64,000 nt of DNA from Theropithecus gelada. Taxonomy: Eukaryota > Chordata > Mammalia > Primates > Cercopithecidae. The translations under genes and the position numbers were made by a program. The DNA lies in the NCBI RefSeq assembly GCF_003255815.1, contig NC_037681.1:66029438-66093437 (forward strand). The letters are read 5' to 3'. Below, one piece after another: positions 24,240 to 36,143 of the stretch (its first letter is position 1; each line of letters starts with the position of its first letter). Below the pieces are notes generated by a model, which worked only from the letters and a program-made list of their open reading frames with translations, did no database searches and was not told the DNA's origin.

Positions 24240-24690
24240 TCAGTCCTTATTTTGCCAAACTTCTCTGCTACACATAACCACTGATCATAACCTCCATCTA
24301 AAACTCTCTTCCCTGCTGTTCCAGGGCACCATCATCTCCTGATTCTCCTCATACTTCTCTATTTTTTTCCTACCTCTTTATGCTCTCCCATGCTCCATCC
24401 ACACTTCAAAAGGTGGTATCCTCCAGTAGTCAATCCTGACCTGCTGACAAACCCTTCTTGAGTGAGTTCTTCCATTCTCATGGTTTCATGTAACAACTAC
24501 AGGCTGAAGACATCCACATCTGGATCTCTAGTTCAGCCCTCTCTGATAAGCTTCACATTTGTATAATCTACTGTCCTTCCCTACTTCACTGGAAATTCCT
24601 TGAGACAAAGACTATGTATTTATTCATCTTTGTAAACCCAAGTGACTAGCATACAAAAAAACACTCTATAAATATTTATTGAATAAAGAA
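24240..24690 (+). mobile_element. L2 3' fragment
   Basis: 'cctccatctaaaactctctt' and the tail 'gtgactagcatacaaaaaa' ... 'tataaatatttattgaata' match the L2 3' end. Confidence 0.65.
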
Positions 24691-24819
24691 TATTTTGTTG
24701 CATTAAATAATGGTGGCTAATGACGTTAGCTTTTTATTTCTTGGTGTTCTTTAATCATAAGAAGACCCAAATTACAATATATTCAGGTATTATGTTAAAA
24801 GATAAAAAGGGTTCCTTAC

Positions 24820-24937
24820 CACGTGTTCTAGTTCTTCAAAAGTTTTACAATTCAGCATGGCTTTTAACAAGCACTCAGACATCTTCCCCTCCTTCTTAAT
24901 TTTCTGGATTGTACTATGAACTTTCTTTGCAACAGCC
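24820..24937 (-). CDS. SRBD1: SRBD1 coding exon 6 (residues 271-310, Tex-like helices)
   Basis: This 118-nt exon begins with G completing Arg271 and encodes AVAKKVHSTIQKIKKEGKMS and on to FEELEHV. In Tex proteins the equivalent stretch follows the RYRKE motif, with helices carrying alternating Lys and Glu, then a 'T..ELED' segment; TFEELEHV corresponds to it. The acceptor is TATTTTCAG and the donor GTAAGG. The exon ends on a codon boundary, matching the phase-0 start of exon 7. It is only 1.7 kb from exon 7, across intron 6, which holds a pair of Alu elements. Confidence 0.95.
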
Positions 24938-24989
24938 CTGAAAATAGAAACTTCTGTAATCTACAAAAACTGTATGTCAAAACTTTCTT

Positions 24990-25900
24990 TTCAAAGCTAC
25001 CTCAAACTTACAGAAAAGTTGCAGGTAAAGTAAAAGGAACTTTATTCTCTCTGAACTGTTTGAGTATAAGTTAACATCCCTGCACTCCAACACTTTAGTG
25101 TGATTTCCTACAAATACAAATCTTCTCTTACATAACCACAAAATAACCATCATTATCAGGTAATTAACACTGATATATTACTACCATCTAATCTGCAGAC
25201 CTCATTCAGGTTTTACCAACTGTACCAATAATATCCTTTATAGTGGATTCAGTTAAGAATTATGGGTTACATGTAGTTGGCGTGCATCTACAGTCTCCTT
25301 CAAGCTAAAACAGTATTTCAGTCTCTCCTTGATTTTCTTCTCCTTGATAAGGCCTTGATGTTTTGAATGCTACTGGACAGTTATTTTGTAGAATGTCCTG
25401 CAGCTTGGGTTTCTCTCATGTTTCCTCACAATTATATACAGATGGAGCATCTTTGGCAGAAATATCATAGAAGTCATACTGTGTTCTTCTTATTACACGT
25501 TATTAGCTGGTACATGATTTTGATTTGTCCCATTACTGATTACGTTGATCATTTGATTAAGGTTGTATCTGTGGGTTTCTCCACGATACAGGTACTCTTT
25601 ATTCCTCTTGTAATTATAAGTATTTTGTGGAGAGGTACTTTGAGACTATATAATTACCCCATTCCTCATTAAACTTTGAATTTATTCACTGATTTATTTA
25701 CATCACTATAGATTTAATGGTTTCTTATTTTACTTAGTGCTTATAATCCATTGCTATCATTTATCTTAATGTTCAAATTGTTCCAGATTTGACCAGAAGT
25801 AACCCCTTCAAGCTAGCTTCTGTGTCCTTTTGACATATCCCTGTCATCCTGTGAGCACTTCCTTATTCTCTGGCATATGATATTTCAGGCTTATCTTCTA
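24990..25900 (-). mobile_element. Old L1 (L1ME-type) 3' region
   Basis: 'gttttgtagaatgtcctgca' region, 'tgggtttctctcatgtttcc', 'ttttgatttgtcccattact', 'ttgattaaggttgtatctg' and 'taagtattttgtggagaggt' are phrases of an old L1M 3' UTR in reverse. Sense with SRBD1. Confidence 0.6.
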
Positions 25901-27980
25901 GTTTCCCTGCCCCAGCCCTGGAATCAGGAGAACGATACTTGAAAACCAAGGTATAGGTATTAGGTAAGCTCATTGCAACCGGAGTATCACTGCTCAGGAT
26001 GGGCACACCCAGCACTCACAATTGGTTTCCCAATCCATTCCCCACTAAAAAGAACCAGGATTCCATGTAGAAAAGCTGATTCCAAGAATCAATCTACAGG
26101 CGTCACTAAACAAGTAACGACAAAAGGAAGGGTGGGCACAGTAGTTCCCCCACTTTACAACAGGTTTTCACTGTGAATATACAATCCTGTTGTTATAGTT
26201 AATGCTTCTCATCCTATTGTATTACCTTCTATTTATAGAATCTGCCCAATAATGGTACTGCTAAAATGATGGGCAAAAGTTACAGATGATAATATGATTT
26301 ATTCAAAATGATTGGTGGAAAAGAAAATTAAATCTACTTGTAAATTAAAAAAAAAAAAACAAAAAACAAAGGCAGAAGACTGTAAATTACAGAAAAGAAT
26401 ATGCAGTACTTAGATTACAACCTGTATGTCTTCTATAATCATGGTAGCCCAAGACTGTTTTCAAGGGCTAAAGCCTACCAGGTCATTTTAACAAAAAGCC
26501 AATTCCTTTTGTCCTATTAGCCTGCATATAAGGAAGAAGAGAATTATCTTTAGAGAAAAATACAGAAAACTTTTCTTCTTATGCAGAATCATACTCTGTA
26601 ATTCACTTTTCAAAGTGAATTTAAAAATGTTTTACCTTGCAACCCAGTATACACACATATATATGCTGCATAATTGAAACATTTCATGAAACAATATTTG
26701 CCTTTACCACATAAATGTACTCTTGTATTTTCTATTTACTATTTCATTTTTTAAGTGGTATGACTTATTAAATTGGTTTTACTTCCAATGTAGGGGTAGC
26801 AATTAACAAATTGAAAACCAATGCTCTAGTTATAGAAAATGCTGAGCTTAAGAAAAAATAAAGATCATATCTCATTACCAAAAAGAAATCTCTGTATTAT
26901 AGAAAAAGATCTCTTAAGTTCCAGTCAATGCCCCCACTTACTTCAAGGAATATTCATTCCTCTACTAATATTCAATGTATTCTGGGTTCATAGAAACCCA
27001 GAGAATGGAATTCTTTTGCAGTAGAAGTGTTTTTTAAAGAAAAAGAAAATAATAATATTCTTGATATACAGCTCCTATTTGTCTCCCATACAACCAAATA
27101 TTGTTAGACTACCGTTTAATTTTTAAGCAAGATTTTCTTGCTTGTTTATGACGCTTTCTCCTGATTCAGATCCAAACCCTCAGACTTTCTTAATTACCTT
27201 GCCTTCAACCAAACAGAAAGCTTACTTCAGAATTTGCAAACTGCTGGCATTCTAGGTGTGGTCGAGAGTGGTTTTGTTTGGCCCAGAAATTTCTGACGTA
27301 AAAACCCAAATTACCAGCTTCTTTTCAGAAATAGGAAGAACCAGCAAACTGGGCAGACAACCCTCCATGACAGTCATCTACTGGAGATGAGCAAGGGTTG
27401 CCTCACTTAGACAGGATTTGTAATCTCCAATTCTCATCCCCCATGCTTGATTATCCTAGCCTGGCTCTGGAAGATTTGCATCTGAGACTATTTGATTTAG
27501 TCATTTATACTTTTACATTGGCTAATTGATTCTGACTCTCAATGAAGTATAACTTTCCACATATCAGCATTTTAATTCTCCTGACACTAAGAGAACGTCA
27601 ACAAAAGAGGTAGAAAAGTTACTGAGATGCAAGTTCCCCCAAAATAACAGAAAGCCTGTCAAGCTTGTTATAAAAATTACCCTTAATACTTTTAAAATGG
27701 CTTCATAGTAGAATGATAATCCAATTTTAATCAGATCTTTTTTGTACACTTGAAGAATGTACGCATTAACACAGTGCCCATAGGAGACATGCAATAAATG
27801 CATAAGCATTGAAGTGTTTTAATAAACCCTATCAAATAATATGGTCAGTCTTATAGTCTTTGTACATATATTTCTGAGTTATTAACAGCGAGTCCAGAGG
27901 CATAATTTTTTTAAAAAGGTACTTTCCATTCTGGAACCATATAAAACTTACAATCCATTATTGTTAAATTACCATAACCA
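25900..27980. other. Intron 5, no recognised features
   Basis: About 2 kb of DNA without an assignable repeat or exon; a 12-base A run sits near 26348. Confidence 0.5.
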
Positions 27981-27998
27981 TTAAAAGTATGGGGAAAA

Positions 27999-28289
27999 GG
28001 CTGGGCATGGTGGCTCAAGCCTATAATCCCAGCACTTTGGGAGGCCAAGGCAGGTGGATCACTTAAGGCCAAGAGTTCAAAACCAGCCTGGCCAACACGG
28101 CAAAACCCTGTCTCTACTAAAAATACAAAATTAGCAGGGCGTGGTGGCGCATTCCTGTAATCTCAGCTACTTGGGAGGCTGAGGCAGGAGAGTCACCTGA
28201 GCCTGGGATGCAGAGATTGTACTGAGCTGAGATTGCACCACTGCACTTCAGCCCAGGCGACAGAGTGAGACTCTGTCAAAAAAAAAAAA
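27999..28289 (+). mobile_element. Alu (AluS-like), full length (intron 5)
   Basis: Starts 'ggctgggcatggtggctcaa'. Target repeats: 'aaaagtatggggaaaa' at 27983-27998 and 'aaaagtatgggaaaa' at about 28290-28304. Confidence 0.95.
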
Positions 28290-28765
28290 AAAAGTATGGG
28301 AAAAGGAAATATACATATTTCCTACCAAACTCTATACTGTCAAAGAACTCTCCACTTAGGAACTTTATGAAATTAAAAGGACAGTTTTATGTGAATGGTT
28401 AAAAGATTTAGAATAAAATGTACTTCAAGTTTCTTGCTGGCAGTCCTAATTTTGCCATTATGCCCAACCTTTTCTATGAAAGAAGATGACAGCCAAACTC
28501 TGAGGCACACACTTTTACTGCAAACGACCTTTCTGCTAATACATGCTCAAGCTATGCATAAACACACCAGCAGAGGGACTCCATACACCCCCTAAATAAG
28601 TAAAATAGAGCTGACTTCCTCTGTCAGAAGAGGACTATATCCAGATTACAATAATTCAAGGAAACAAAATATTGAAATTGTCAAATACACCATCATTCAC
28701 TTTCTCACTGTTCCTCATTGGCCTTTTTCCCTTACACTAGGCTCATTCTTTCTTAGGTTTCTTAC

Positions 28766-28932
28766 CGTAGCTCTTCTAGGGTTTGTTGAACTTCCCTCAA
28801 GGAATCAGCATCAAGGTTATTAATGAGCTCTTTTCGATAACGTATAATGAAGGGAATTGTGTTATCATCATTAAATAGACGAATGGTGTTGGCACAGACC
28901 CAAGGTTCAATATTAGTTCTTTCAGATAAAAC
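28766..28932 (-). CDS. SRBD1: SRBD1 coding exon 5 (residues 216-270, start of Tex-like N-terminal domain)
   Basis: This 167-nt exon encodes VLSERTNIEPWVCANTIRLF and on through EVQQTLEELR, the last arginine codon being split CG|G. The stretch TIPFIIRYRKE (residues 240-250) is the hallmark of the Tex/Spt6 family N-terminal helical domain; bacterial Tex has a closely similar TVPFIARYRKE. This part of Tex forms a helical module beside the nuclease-like fold and the HhH/S1 region, and the whole protein binds nucleic acid; for SRBD1 itself the biochemical role is little known. The acceptor is TTTGCAG, the donor GTAAGA. Intron 4 upstream is about 14 kb. Confidence 0.96.
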
Positions 28933-29319
28933 CTGCAAATTAGAGATACTTAGTGATTTAAAATGCTGAAAATTAAACATCTATATCATGTATAATTTAA
29001 AACATAGTATCAAATAATGTTCTCCAGTGACTTAGAAATTATTTGCTATAGTTTTTTTCAAAAAAGAAAGCCATATAAAATACATGTATCCATTGACAAT
29101 CATAATGGTAAAATAGTCATTTCACAAATTCAATAAAATCTAATCCAGACCACTGTATCATTCAAATTCCAGTGTTCAACGAGGGCACTTTTTAATGATG
29201 CAATGATACACTTTTCATCTCTCATATTGGTAGCAAAGCAAGGAGTTGGTAACTCACTTTGTCAGCATGAGAACAAAGGAAAGCCATTTTTAGTCATTGT
29301 TAGTAAGCAATTAGGCAAT

Positions 29320-29690
29320 ATCTATGAAAATTTACAATGCATAAATAAACTCTTTGGCCCAGCAGCAATTCTACTACTGGGAATTTATCACAACATATAC
29401 ATGCTTCTAGAAAATAATATTATTTATAATAATTTTTTTGAAGAATTGTTCCTAGCAGAGTAAAAATAAGCAAAAACCTAAGTTTACAATGGGAGAACTG
29501 GAAAATAAGTTATGCCCATACTAAACACCATGCAACCATTTAAGAACCTGAGGCAGCTCTGTATGAACTAATATGAAATGATTCACAAGATCTGGAAATA
29601 GAAAGGTAATTGGTTGGGTGAGGGTTAGAGTTGGAAGACCGTTCTATATCTTTTGAATTTTGTATCATGCACAAAATACAACATCTTCAA
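29320..29690 (+). mobile_element. L1 3' fragment (intron 4)
   Basis: 'cagcaattctactactggga', 'acaatgggagaactgg' and 'gcccatactaaacaccatgc' are decayed L1 3' ORF2 phrases. Confidence 0.6.
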
Positions 29691-29714
29691 ACTAATTAAT
29701 TACTTTTTAAAATT

Positions 29715-30010
29715 TTTTTTTATTTTTTTGCGACAGTGTCTCACTCTTTCGCCCAGGCTGGAGTGCAGTGGCACAATCGTGATTCAACGCAACCTTGAAC
29801 TCGCAGGCTCAAGTGATCCTCCAGCCTCAGCCTCCAAATAGCTGGGACTACAGGCCACGCCATTACACCTGGCTAATTTTTTTTTTTTTTTAGTAGAGAT
29901 GAGGTCTTATGATGTTGCCCAAGCTGGTCTCCAATACCTGGGCTCAAGCAATCCTCCCATCTCAGCCTCCCAAAATGTTGGGATTACTGACATGAACCAC
30001 CACATCAGGC
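29715..30010 (-). mobile_element. Alu (AluJ-like)
   Basis: Reversed, diverged Alu ending 'aaccaccacatcaggc'. 'aattaatta' stands on both sides as a target repeat. Confidence 0.93.
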
Positions 30011-30230
30011 AATTAATTATTTTTTTAAATATTTGTTTTAAAATATTATTTATTTAAAATCATAGGCATTTTAAATATTTATTTTAAAATATTATAAATA
30101 ATTAAATACTTAAAATTATTTTAAACACATTAAAATTGATGTTAATTATATTGAAATACTAATTATTTACAATATTAAAAGATGATTTATTAATTATTTA
30201 AATATTTAATTATTTTTAAGTCTATGGGTT
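30011..30230. repeat. AT-rich low-complexity tract
   Basis: About 220 bp of over 85% A+T built from 'aaatattta', 'taaaatatta' and 'aattattta' words. Many are self-complementary. Confidence 0.8.
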
Positions 30231-30599
30231 TTAGCAAAATGTACAGTTAAGCAGAAAAGTTTACAAAAGTCAGTCTGGAAAAGAGAAAGAACAAAATCCA
30301 ATGTTAGTAGCTTCCAAAAACCTAAGCAACTCTTTCAAAGTAAAGAACAAAAGGAGTATGTTGTATTATTATTTCAACCCTGAATGCCCAAGATCTGACA
30401 GAAACTGTGGTAAAAAACAGGGAAAATTTATTAAAGAATTATCATAATCAACTGATTACCAAAATCAAGTCCAGATACATAACAGACTGAATTTCAAGAC
30501 TACATATGAAATAAATGGCTAAACTCCAGAGACTATAGAGGATATCTCATTCATGGGGCATCTTAAATCCTAAGGTCTACATCTTATCACCCATTATCC

Positions 30600-31420
30600 T
30601 GGATTAATGCTAATTTTGATAAGAACACCAATTTCACATTTCTATCCCTGACTCTCTTCCACATGAGCTCCAGACTCATTTAGCTACCTATTTTGACATA
30701 TTCTCTTGGAAATCTAATGGGCATCTCAAACCTTGCATTTCCAAAATTATCTTCTTCTCAAACTTATTTCTCCTCTGGTTTTACCCATATTATGCTATTC
30801 AAATGGCAATTCAACCCAGAAAACTAAGAGTCTAACTCTTCTAACTCCTTCAACTCTTAAATCCAATCCATCTTAAGAACTAGTCAACTCGAACTGCAAA
30901 ATATTTCCTTACTCTATCACTGTTCTTCATTTCTTCTGCCCCACACCCCAGTCTAGTTCTAGCCTGAACTAATGAAACAGCTTTTACCTGTTCTCCCTGC
31001 ATCCAATTCTAAGTCTCATCTATTCCAGTATACACAAAGCAACAAGAACGTTATTTTCAAAATGTATACTGGATGTAGATCTGTCACTGATTTCCCATTG
31101 CATTTGGAATCCAAACTCCCTACCATGAACCAAAATACATCAGCCTCTCTCCAACCTCATCTTATCCAGTCTTTCCCCAGATCATTAGATGCCAGCCCAA
31201 TAGCCTTCTCTCAGTTCCTAGAACAAGCCCAGTTACTTTGCTCTTAAGAGGCCTTCATGAGGCTCCTCCCTCTTTAGAAATGCTCCCGTTACTTGTTATC
31301 TTGCCTGACCCTCACAAAATCAACTCATTTATATTTTCTCCCTCAAACCTGTACCTTTTCCTGTTTCCTATTCCAGTCCACATCATGTCATCTACCACAG
31401 AAACCTTAGGGGATACTGTG
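30600..31420 (+). mobile_element. L2 fragment (intron 4)
   Basis: 'cagtatacacaaagcaac', 'ccattgcatttggaatccaa', 'ccaacctcatcttatcc', 'aagaggccttcatgaggctc' follow L2 order. Confidence 0.65.
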
Positions 31421-31424
31421 GTTA

Positions 31425-32036
31425 TCTCCCATAATACTGTGGCCACCTCTCTCCATTATATAGCAGCTATGTGGCTTGACAGCACTTGACCCTAACTCCA
31501 GCTCCACAGCACGTGGCTCAAGTAACCAGCTGTTTTCAGAATTAACAGCCTGAGTGCTGCATTGCCCTGGCCAGAGAGATTAGCCCAATCAGCATGAAGT
31601 TTAAGATTTGGGCTGGAACTCTGGACCCAGGTACAATTTCTTCCTCTGAAGAAATAGTTTGTAGAGGTAGAAATTCAAAGTTGTAGCCATTTTATTGTTA
31701 TGAGGATGGTGGTGCTAAGAGAATAGTAGATTGTTTCAGTGAACTGACCGAAATTTTCCTGTTACGTAGATCAATAAATCTCCTTTATTGCTTAAACTAG
31801 TTTGAGATAGTTTTCTCTTATTGTAATCAAAAGCATTCTAATCAATGGCCTAAGCATCACTGTATATTCTCTATCACATCCCTCTACTCTGTCACTAAGG
31901 AGGCAAACAGAACTTCTAAAATGTCTGTTCCCTCCCCCATCAAGCTCTGTTTCCACTAATAGCATCTTTTATCTGAACTCATAGTAGGTTTTTATTGTTG
32001 TCTATGCTTCCCACCCATCCCATCTGCATTACTACA
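31425..32036. other. Intron 4, mostly unassigned
   Basis: No exon or clear repeat; possibly further decayed L2 around 31850-32030. Confidence 0.45.
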
Positions 32037-32045
32037 GATTATATT

Positions 32046-32048
<3 letters not shown>

Positions 32049-32078
<30 letters not shown>

Positions 32079-32362
32079 AGACGGAGTCTGGCTCTGTCGC
32101 CCGGGCTGGAGTGCAGTGGCTGGATCTCGGCTCACTGCAAGCTCCGCCTCCCGGGTTTACGCCATTCTCCTGCCTCAGCCTCCGGAGTAGCTGGGACTAC
32201 AGGCGCCCGCCACCTCCCCCGGCTAGTTTTTTTGTATTTTTTTTAGTAGAGACGGGGTTTCACCGGGTTAGCCAGGATGGTCTCGATCTTCTGACCTCGT
32301 GATCCGCCCGTCTCGGCCTCCCAAAGTGCTAGGATTACAGGCTTGAGCCACCGCGCCCGGCC
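32049..32362 (-). mobile_element. Young AluY, full length
   Basis: Long poly-T head, near-consensus AluY reversed, ends 'gagccaccgcgcccggcc'. Perfect target repeats 'gattatatttct' at 32037-32048 and 32364-32375. Has the monkey-type variant with one CpG decay ('gcagtggctggatctcggct'). Confidence 0.97.
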
Positions 32363-32379
32363 TGATTATATTTCTAAAA

Positions 32380-32730
32380 TACAAATGTAATCAAGTCCCT
32401 TATTTTTTTTCTTTTGTTTGAACTTAAGCTCCAACGACTCTTAGCTACCTACAGGTAAAGGTCTAACCACTTCCCTCTTGAGAGGCCTTCATGAGGCTGC
32501 CCATGAAGAAGTTAGCAATCTAGAAGGGAAGATAAAATATTAATGCAAATAAGTAAAAATAAAACAGCATGTGCCAGGCAATAAGTGGTACCATGTTTTT
32601 AAAGAAGAGAAAAGATCTCCCTGAGGTAATCAAGGGAGGCCTGCTGCAGGAATAGCATTTTGGTTGACCCTTGAAAGATAGGCAAGATTCTGAAAGACAG
32701 AGATGACAGGTGGAAACGACAGGAATGCTC
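32380..32730. mobile_element. L2 fragments in both orientations
   Basis: 'aggtctaaccacttccctct' and 'gaggccttcatgaggctgcc' read as plus-strand L2; from about 32510 'aacagcatgtgccaggca', 'ttgacccttgaaagatag' read as reversed L2 pieces. Confidence 0.5.
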
Positions 32731-32999
32731 ATCATTTTGGAACTGTGTGATTGTTAGAGCAATCCATGGGCTCCCACTACCCATCAGCTCATCTACTGTT
32801 GAATAAAACAAACCTAAGACAGCTAAGACTCCAGACCCTGGATGGTAATAGGTCCTAACAAATCCATATGGCATCATGTATGTTATGGGAGTGTACAGTG
32901 CTGCTTATGCAAATTCGATCCTTGAAATTAAGGCTAACAAAACCACATACAAGCAGTCTTCATTTTGGGGACTCCAAATCACCGAATGTTTTCTATATT

Positions 33000-33310
33000 G
33001 ATTCAGTTGAACATTTATTTTAGCTCATATTATATGCCAATAACCATACTAAGCCAATGATAATCAAGATGTAAAAAAACCAAGTCCCTCTTCTCAAGGA
33101 GCTAACAAGCTAACAAAAGCAGATAGACATGTAAATAGTTGACATACTGTATGGTTCATACTCTGACAGAAGTGTTTATAAATTGTTTTAAGACCACAGG
33201 AAAGGTGGAAACATCAAACTCTGCAGCAATGGAAAAGCAACAAGAGAATGAAGGTATTTCCAGGCAGCTAAATGGGGAGGCAGGAATTCCAGGAACAGAG
33301 AATAACACCA
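33000..33310 (-). mobile_element. L2 fragment
   Basis: 'tatatgccaataaccatact', 'ccctcttctcaaggagctaa', 'aggcaggaattccaggaaca' correspond to the reversed L2 3' end. Confidence 0.6.
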
Positions 33311-33657
33311 AAAGCCTCTGATGAGAAACCACTGCACATTTTTTAAATTGCTAAAAGTTCAGTAATGCTGAAATGTATAAAACTGCCTTTGCAAAAATCA
33401 TAACTGAGAAAATTATTACAGTGAAAGAGATCCGACCTAACCAACTCCATCTTGTTCCTAACCTCCAAGCTGTTCTTGTCCATTCCTAGGTGTAGGCTGA
33501 ACTAACTTTGGGAGGAACTTAGTTTATAGTTTAGCTTTGAAACAAAGAAAATAAAAGCATTTTTGCAAAACAAACCCCCTTCCTGCCTAGGGACTAGACT
33601 ACCTTTGCAGGACTAACAAATTAGCCACAAGAGTAGAAATTATGGTTCAGGAGTTGA

Positions 33658-34318
33658 TATGGTTTGGATCTGTGTCCCCACCCAAATCTCACCTTGAATT
33701 GTAATCCCCATAATCCCCATGTGTCAAGGGCAGAACCAGGTGGAGGTAATTGAACCATGGGGGTGGTTTCCCCCATGCTGTTCTCGTGATAATGAGTGAG
33801 ACTTACAAGATACAATGGCTTTCTAAGTGTCTGGCACTTCCTCTACTTGCACTTCTTTTCCCTGCCACCACATGAAGAAGGATGTTTGCTTCCCCTTCCG
33901 CCACGATTATAAGTCTCCTGAGGTCTCCGCAGCCATGCTGAACTGTAAGTCAATTAAACCTCTTCCCTGGCCAGGTGCGGTGGCTCACGCCTGTAATCCC
34001 AACACTTTGGGAGGTCAAGGCGGGCAGATCACAAGAGGTCAGGAGTTCGAGACCGGCCTGACCAATATGATGAAACCCCATCTCTACTAAAAATATAAAA
34101 ATTAGCTGGGCATGATGGCATATGCCTGTAATCCCAGCTACTCGGGAGGCTGAGACAAGAGAATCACTTGAACCAGGGAGGCAGAGGTTGCAGTGAACCG
34201 AGATCGCGCCACTGCACTCCAGCCTGGGCAACAGGAGTGAAACCCTCAAAAAAAATCCTCTTTCCTTTATAAATTACCCAGTCTCAGGTATGTCTTCATA
34301 GCTGTGTGAAAATATACA
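33658..34318 (+). mobile_element. MST-type MaLR LTR, split by an Alu
   Basis: Starts 'tgatatggtttggatctgtg', includes 'ccatgggggtggtttccccc', 'tcaattaaacctcttccct', then after the Alu 'tttataaattacccagtctc' and 'ggtatgtcttcatagctgtg'. 'ttcaggagt' on both sides is the target repeat from its insertion into the ERV1 LTR. A solo LTR. Confidence 0.88.
33969..34252 (+). mobile_element. Alu inside the MST LTR
   Basis: Starts 'ggccaggtgcggtggctcac' just after 'cctcttccct' and ends in a short A run before 'tcctctttccttt'; both are split LTR sequence with a likely target repeat. Confidence 0.94.
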
Positions 34319-34789
34319 AATTCAGGAGTCATGCAGCTGAAGGCTTCAGGATTTTAAAAATCCCCAAATTGTTCCTGGGGATAACATTCCTATTGTAAAA
34401 CCCAGTATCAGTGTTTGAGATATTTTGCAGCCCCCGCACTAGATGGATCAGTCGGCAACACCCAGATTGATAACCTAGTTCATCTGGTCTTGTGGCCCCC
34501 ATCCAGGAACTGACTCAGCAGAAGAAGACAGCTTTGACTCCCTATGATTTCATCTCTGACCTGACCAATCAGCACTCCTGACTCAATGGCCCCCTACCCA
34601 CCAAGTTTTCTTTAAAAACTCCAATTCCCCAGTTTTCAGGGAGACTGATTTGAGTAATACTAAAACTCCGGTCTTCCATGCAGCTGGGTCTGTGTGAATT
34701 ACTCTTTCTCTATTGCAACTCCCTTGTCTTGATAAATAGGCTCTGTGTAGGCAGTGGGTAAAGTGAACCCACTGGACAGTTACATGTAC

Positions 34790-35134
34790 AAGGGGTGTGA
34801 AGATCAGGTGAGAAATGCAAAGGTAGATGAGGCTACATGGTGAATTCTACAGTTTGAAATTGATATCCTGTACTCAATATGAAGCTGTTACAGGTAGTTA
34901 GACAGACATGAGCATGGCAGAAGAGCCCCCCTCCCCAACTAGGAATGTTGAGGTGATGGTTCGGCAATCATCACATTGCCTCTCTAAAAGTGATAAATTG
35001 GCAGCCAGCCCCAGGAAGAGGCCATTTCCTGATGGTCCATACCTATTACACTGAAGTGTTAACTGAACGCAGACACTAGGGAGAAGTAACTTCCTGGGCA
35101 TGCACATTGAGAAACAAAATGATGGATATGGGTG
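34790..35134. other. Intron 4, no recognised features
   Basis: Between the ERV1 LTR and the next MaLR LTR; no family recognised. Confidence 0.5.
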
Positions 35135-35150
35135 TGATATGGGCTGGCTG

Positions 35151-35500
35151 TGATATGGGTTGGCTGTGTCCCCACCCAAATCTCAACTTGAATTGTATCT
35201 CCGAGAATTCCCACATGTTGTGGGAGGGACCCAGGGGGAGGTAATTGAATCATGGGGGCCAGTCTCTCCTGTGCTATTCTTGTGATAGTGAATAAGTCTC
35301 ACCAGATCTGATGGGTTTATCAGGTGTTTCCACTTTTGCTTCTTCCTTTTCTTCTGCTGTTGCCATGTAAGAAGTGCCTTTTGCCTCCCACCATGATTCT
35401 GAGGCCTCCCCAGCCATGTGGAACTGTAAGTCCATTAAACCACTTTTTCTTCCCAGTCTTGGGTATGTCTTCGTCAGCAGCATGAAAACAGACTAATACA
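35151..35500 (+). mobile_element. THE1/MST-type MaLR LTR
   Basis: Starts 'tgatatgggttggctgtgtc' and ends 'gcatgaaaacagactaatac'. Its first 16 bases are duplicated just upstream (35135-35150) with one difference. No internal MaLR sequence is seen, so this is a solo LTR. Confidence 0.9.
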
Positions 35501-35504
35501 CAGG

Positions 35505-36000
35505 GACACACCACCAGAGAAGCAAATAAAGCCTCAGATGGTCTATGTACAACTTCCTAAACACAGCACGTGCTCACCTTCCAAGCGTAAGGAAGGCACT
35601 GCACATGCGGGCAGCTCACTCTAAGGGAAGAATCACGGGAAAGGGGCCAGCCTATAGAGACCTAGGATCAAAGTTAAACACCACACTTGACCTCAGTGCC
35701 TGCCTGGGTCTCTTCCAAGCATACTTTCCTTGCCTTTCTTTCCTGTTCTAAAGCCTTTTAAACAAACTTCCACTCCTACTCTGAAGTTTGCCTTGGTCTC
35801 TCTTGCCTTATGCCCCTCTGTCAAATTCTTTCTTCGGAGGAGGCAAAAACTTAGGTTGCTGCAGACCCTTACAGATTTGACATCAGTAACTGGGATACCT
35901 TCCACTGGTAACAAAGCCATTCAACAACGGATCCACTCATGGTTTGGTTTCAGCTATTGAGTCAACTCCCTTTTCAAGAGTTGATGAGATCTATGAACTA
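35505..36000. other. Intron 4, no recognised features
   Basis: Open frames on both strands around 35690-35960 have no family resemblance and are not splice-bounded SRBD1 sequence. Confidence 0.5.
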
Positions 36001-36003
36001 CAG

Positions 36004-36143
36004 CAGTGGTACAATGTGTGGTCCCCAAACCAGCAGCATAAGCATCATCTGAGAACTTGCTAAAAATGCAAATTCTTGGGTCCCAGCCAAAAGCCACTCA
36101 ATCAGAAACTCTGGGGTGGGGGGTTTAATAATGTGTGTTTTAG
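36004..36143 (+). mobile_element. MER5A (hAT-Charlie MITE)
   Basis: 'cagtggtacaatgtgtggtc', 'aaccagcagcataagcatca', 'gaacttgctaaaaatgcaaa' and 'atcagaaactctggggtggg'. Confidence 0.88.

Larger units (their letters stand above)
33418..34785 (+). mobile_element. ERV1 LTR (MER4/MER61-like) split by an MST LTR
   Basis: Left part 33418-33656 has 'ccaactccatcttgttccta', 'gtaggctgaactaactttgg' and 'tttgcaggactaacaaatta'. The right part resumes at about 34320 with 'catgcagctgaaggcttcag', 'ctgacctgaccaatcagcac' (CCAAT-type), 'taatactaaaactccggtct' (AATAAA-like) and ends near 'gtgaacccactgg'. Only LTR sequence is seen, with no gag, pol or env. Subfamily is uncertain. Confidence 0.75.

Noticed and set aside
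34898..35514. Overlapping minus-strand frames of 64-93 codons
   Set aside because: They are reverse shadows of the MaLR LTR at 35151-35500 and its flank.
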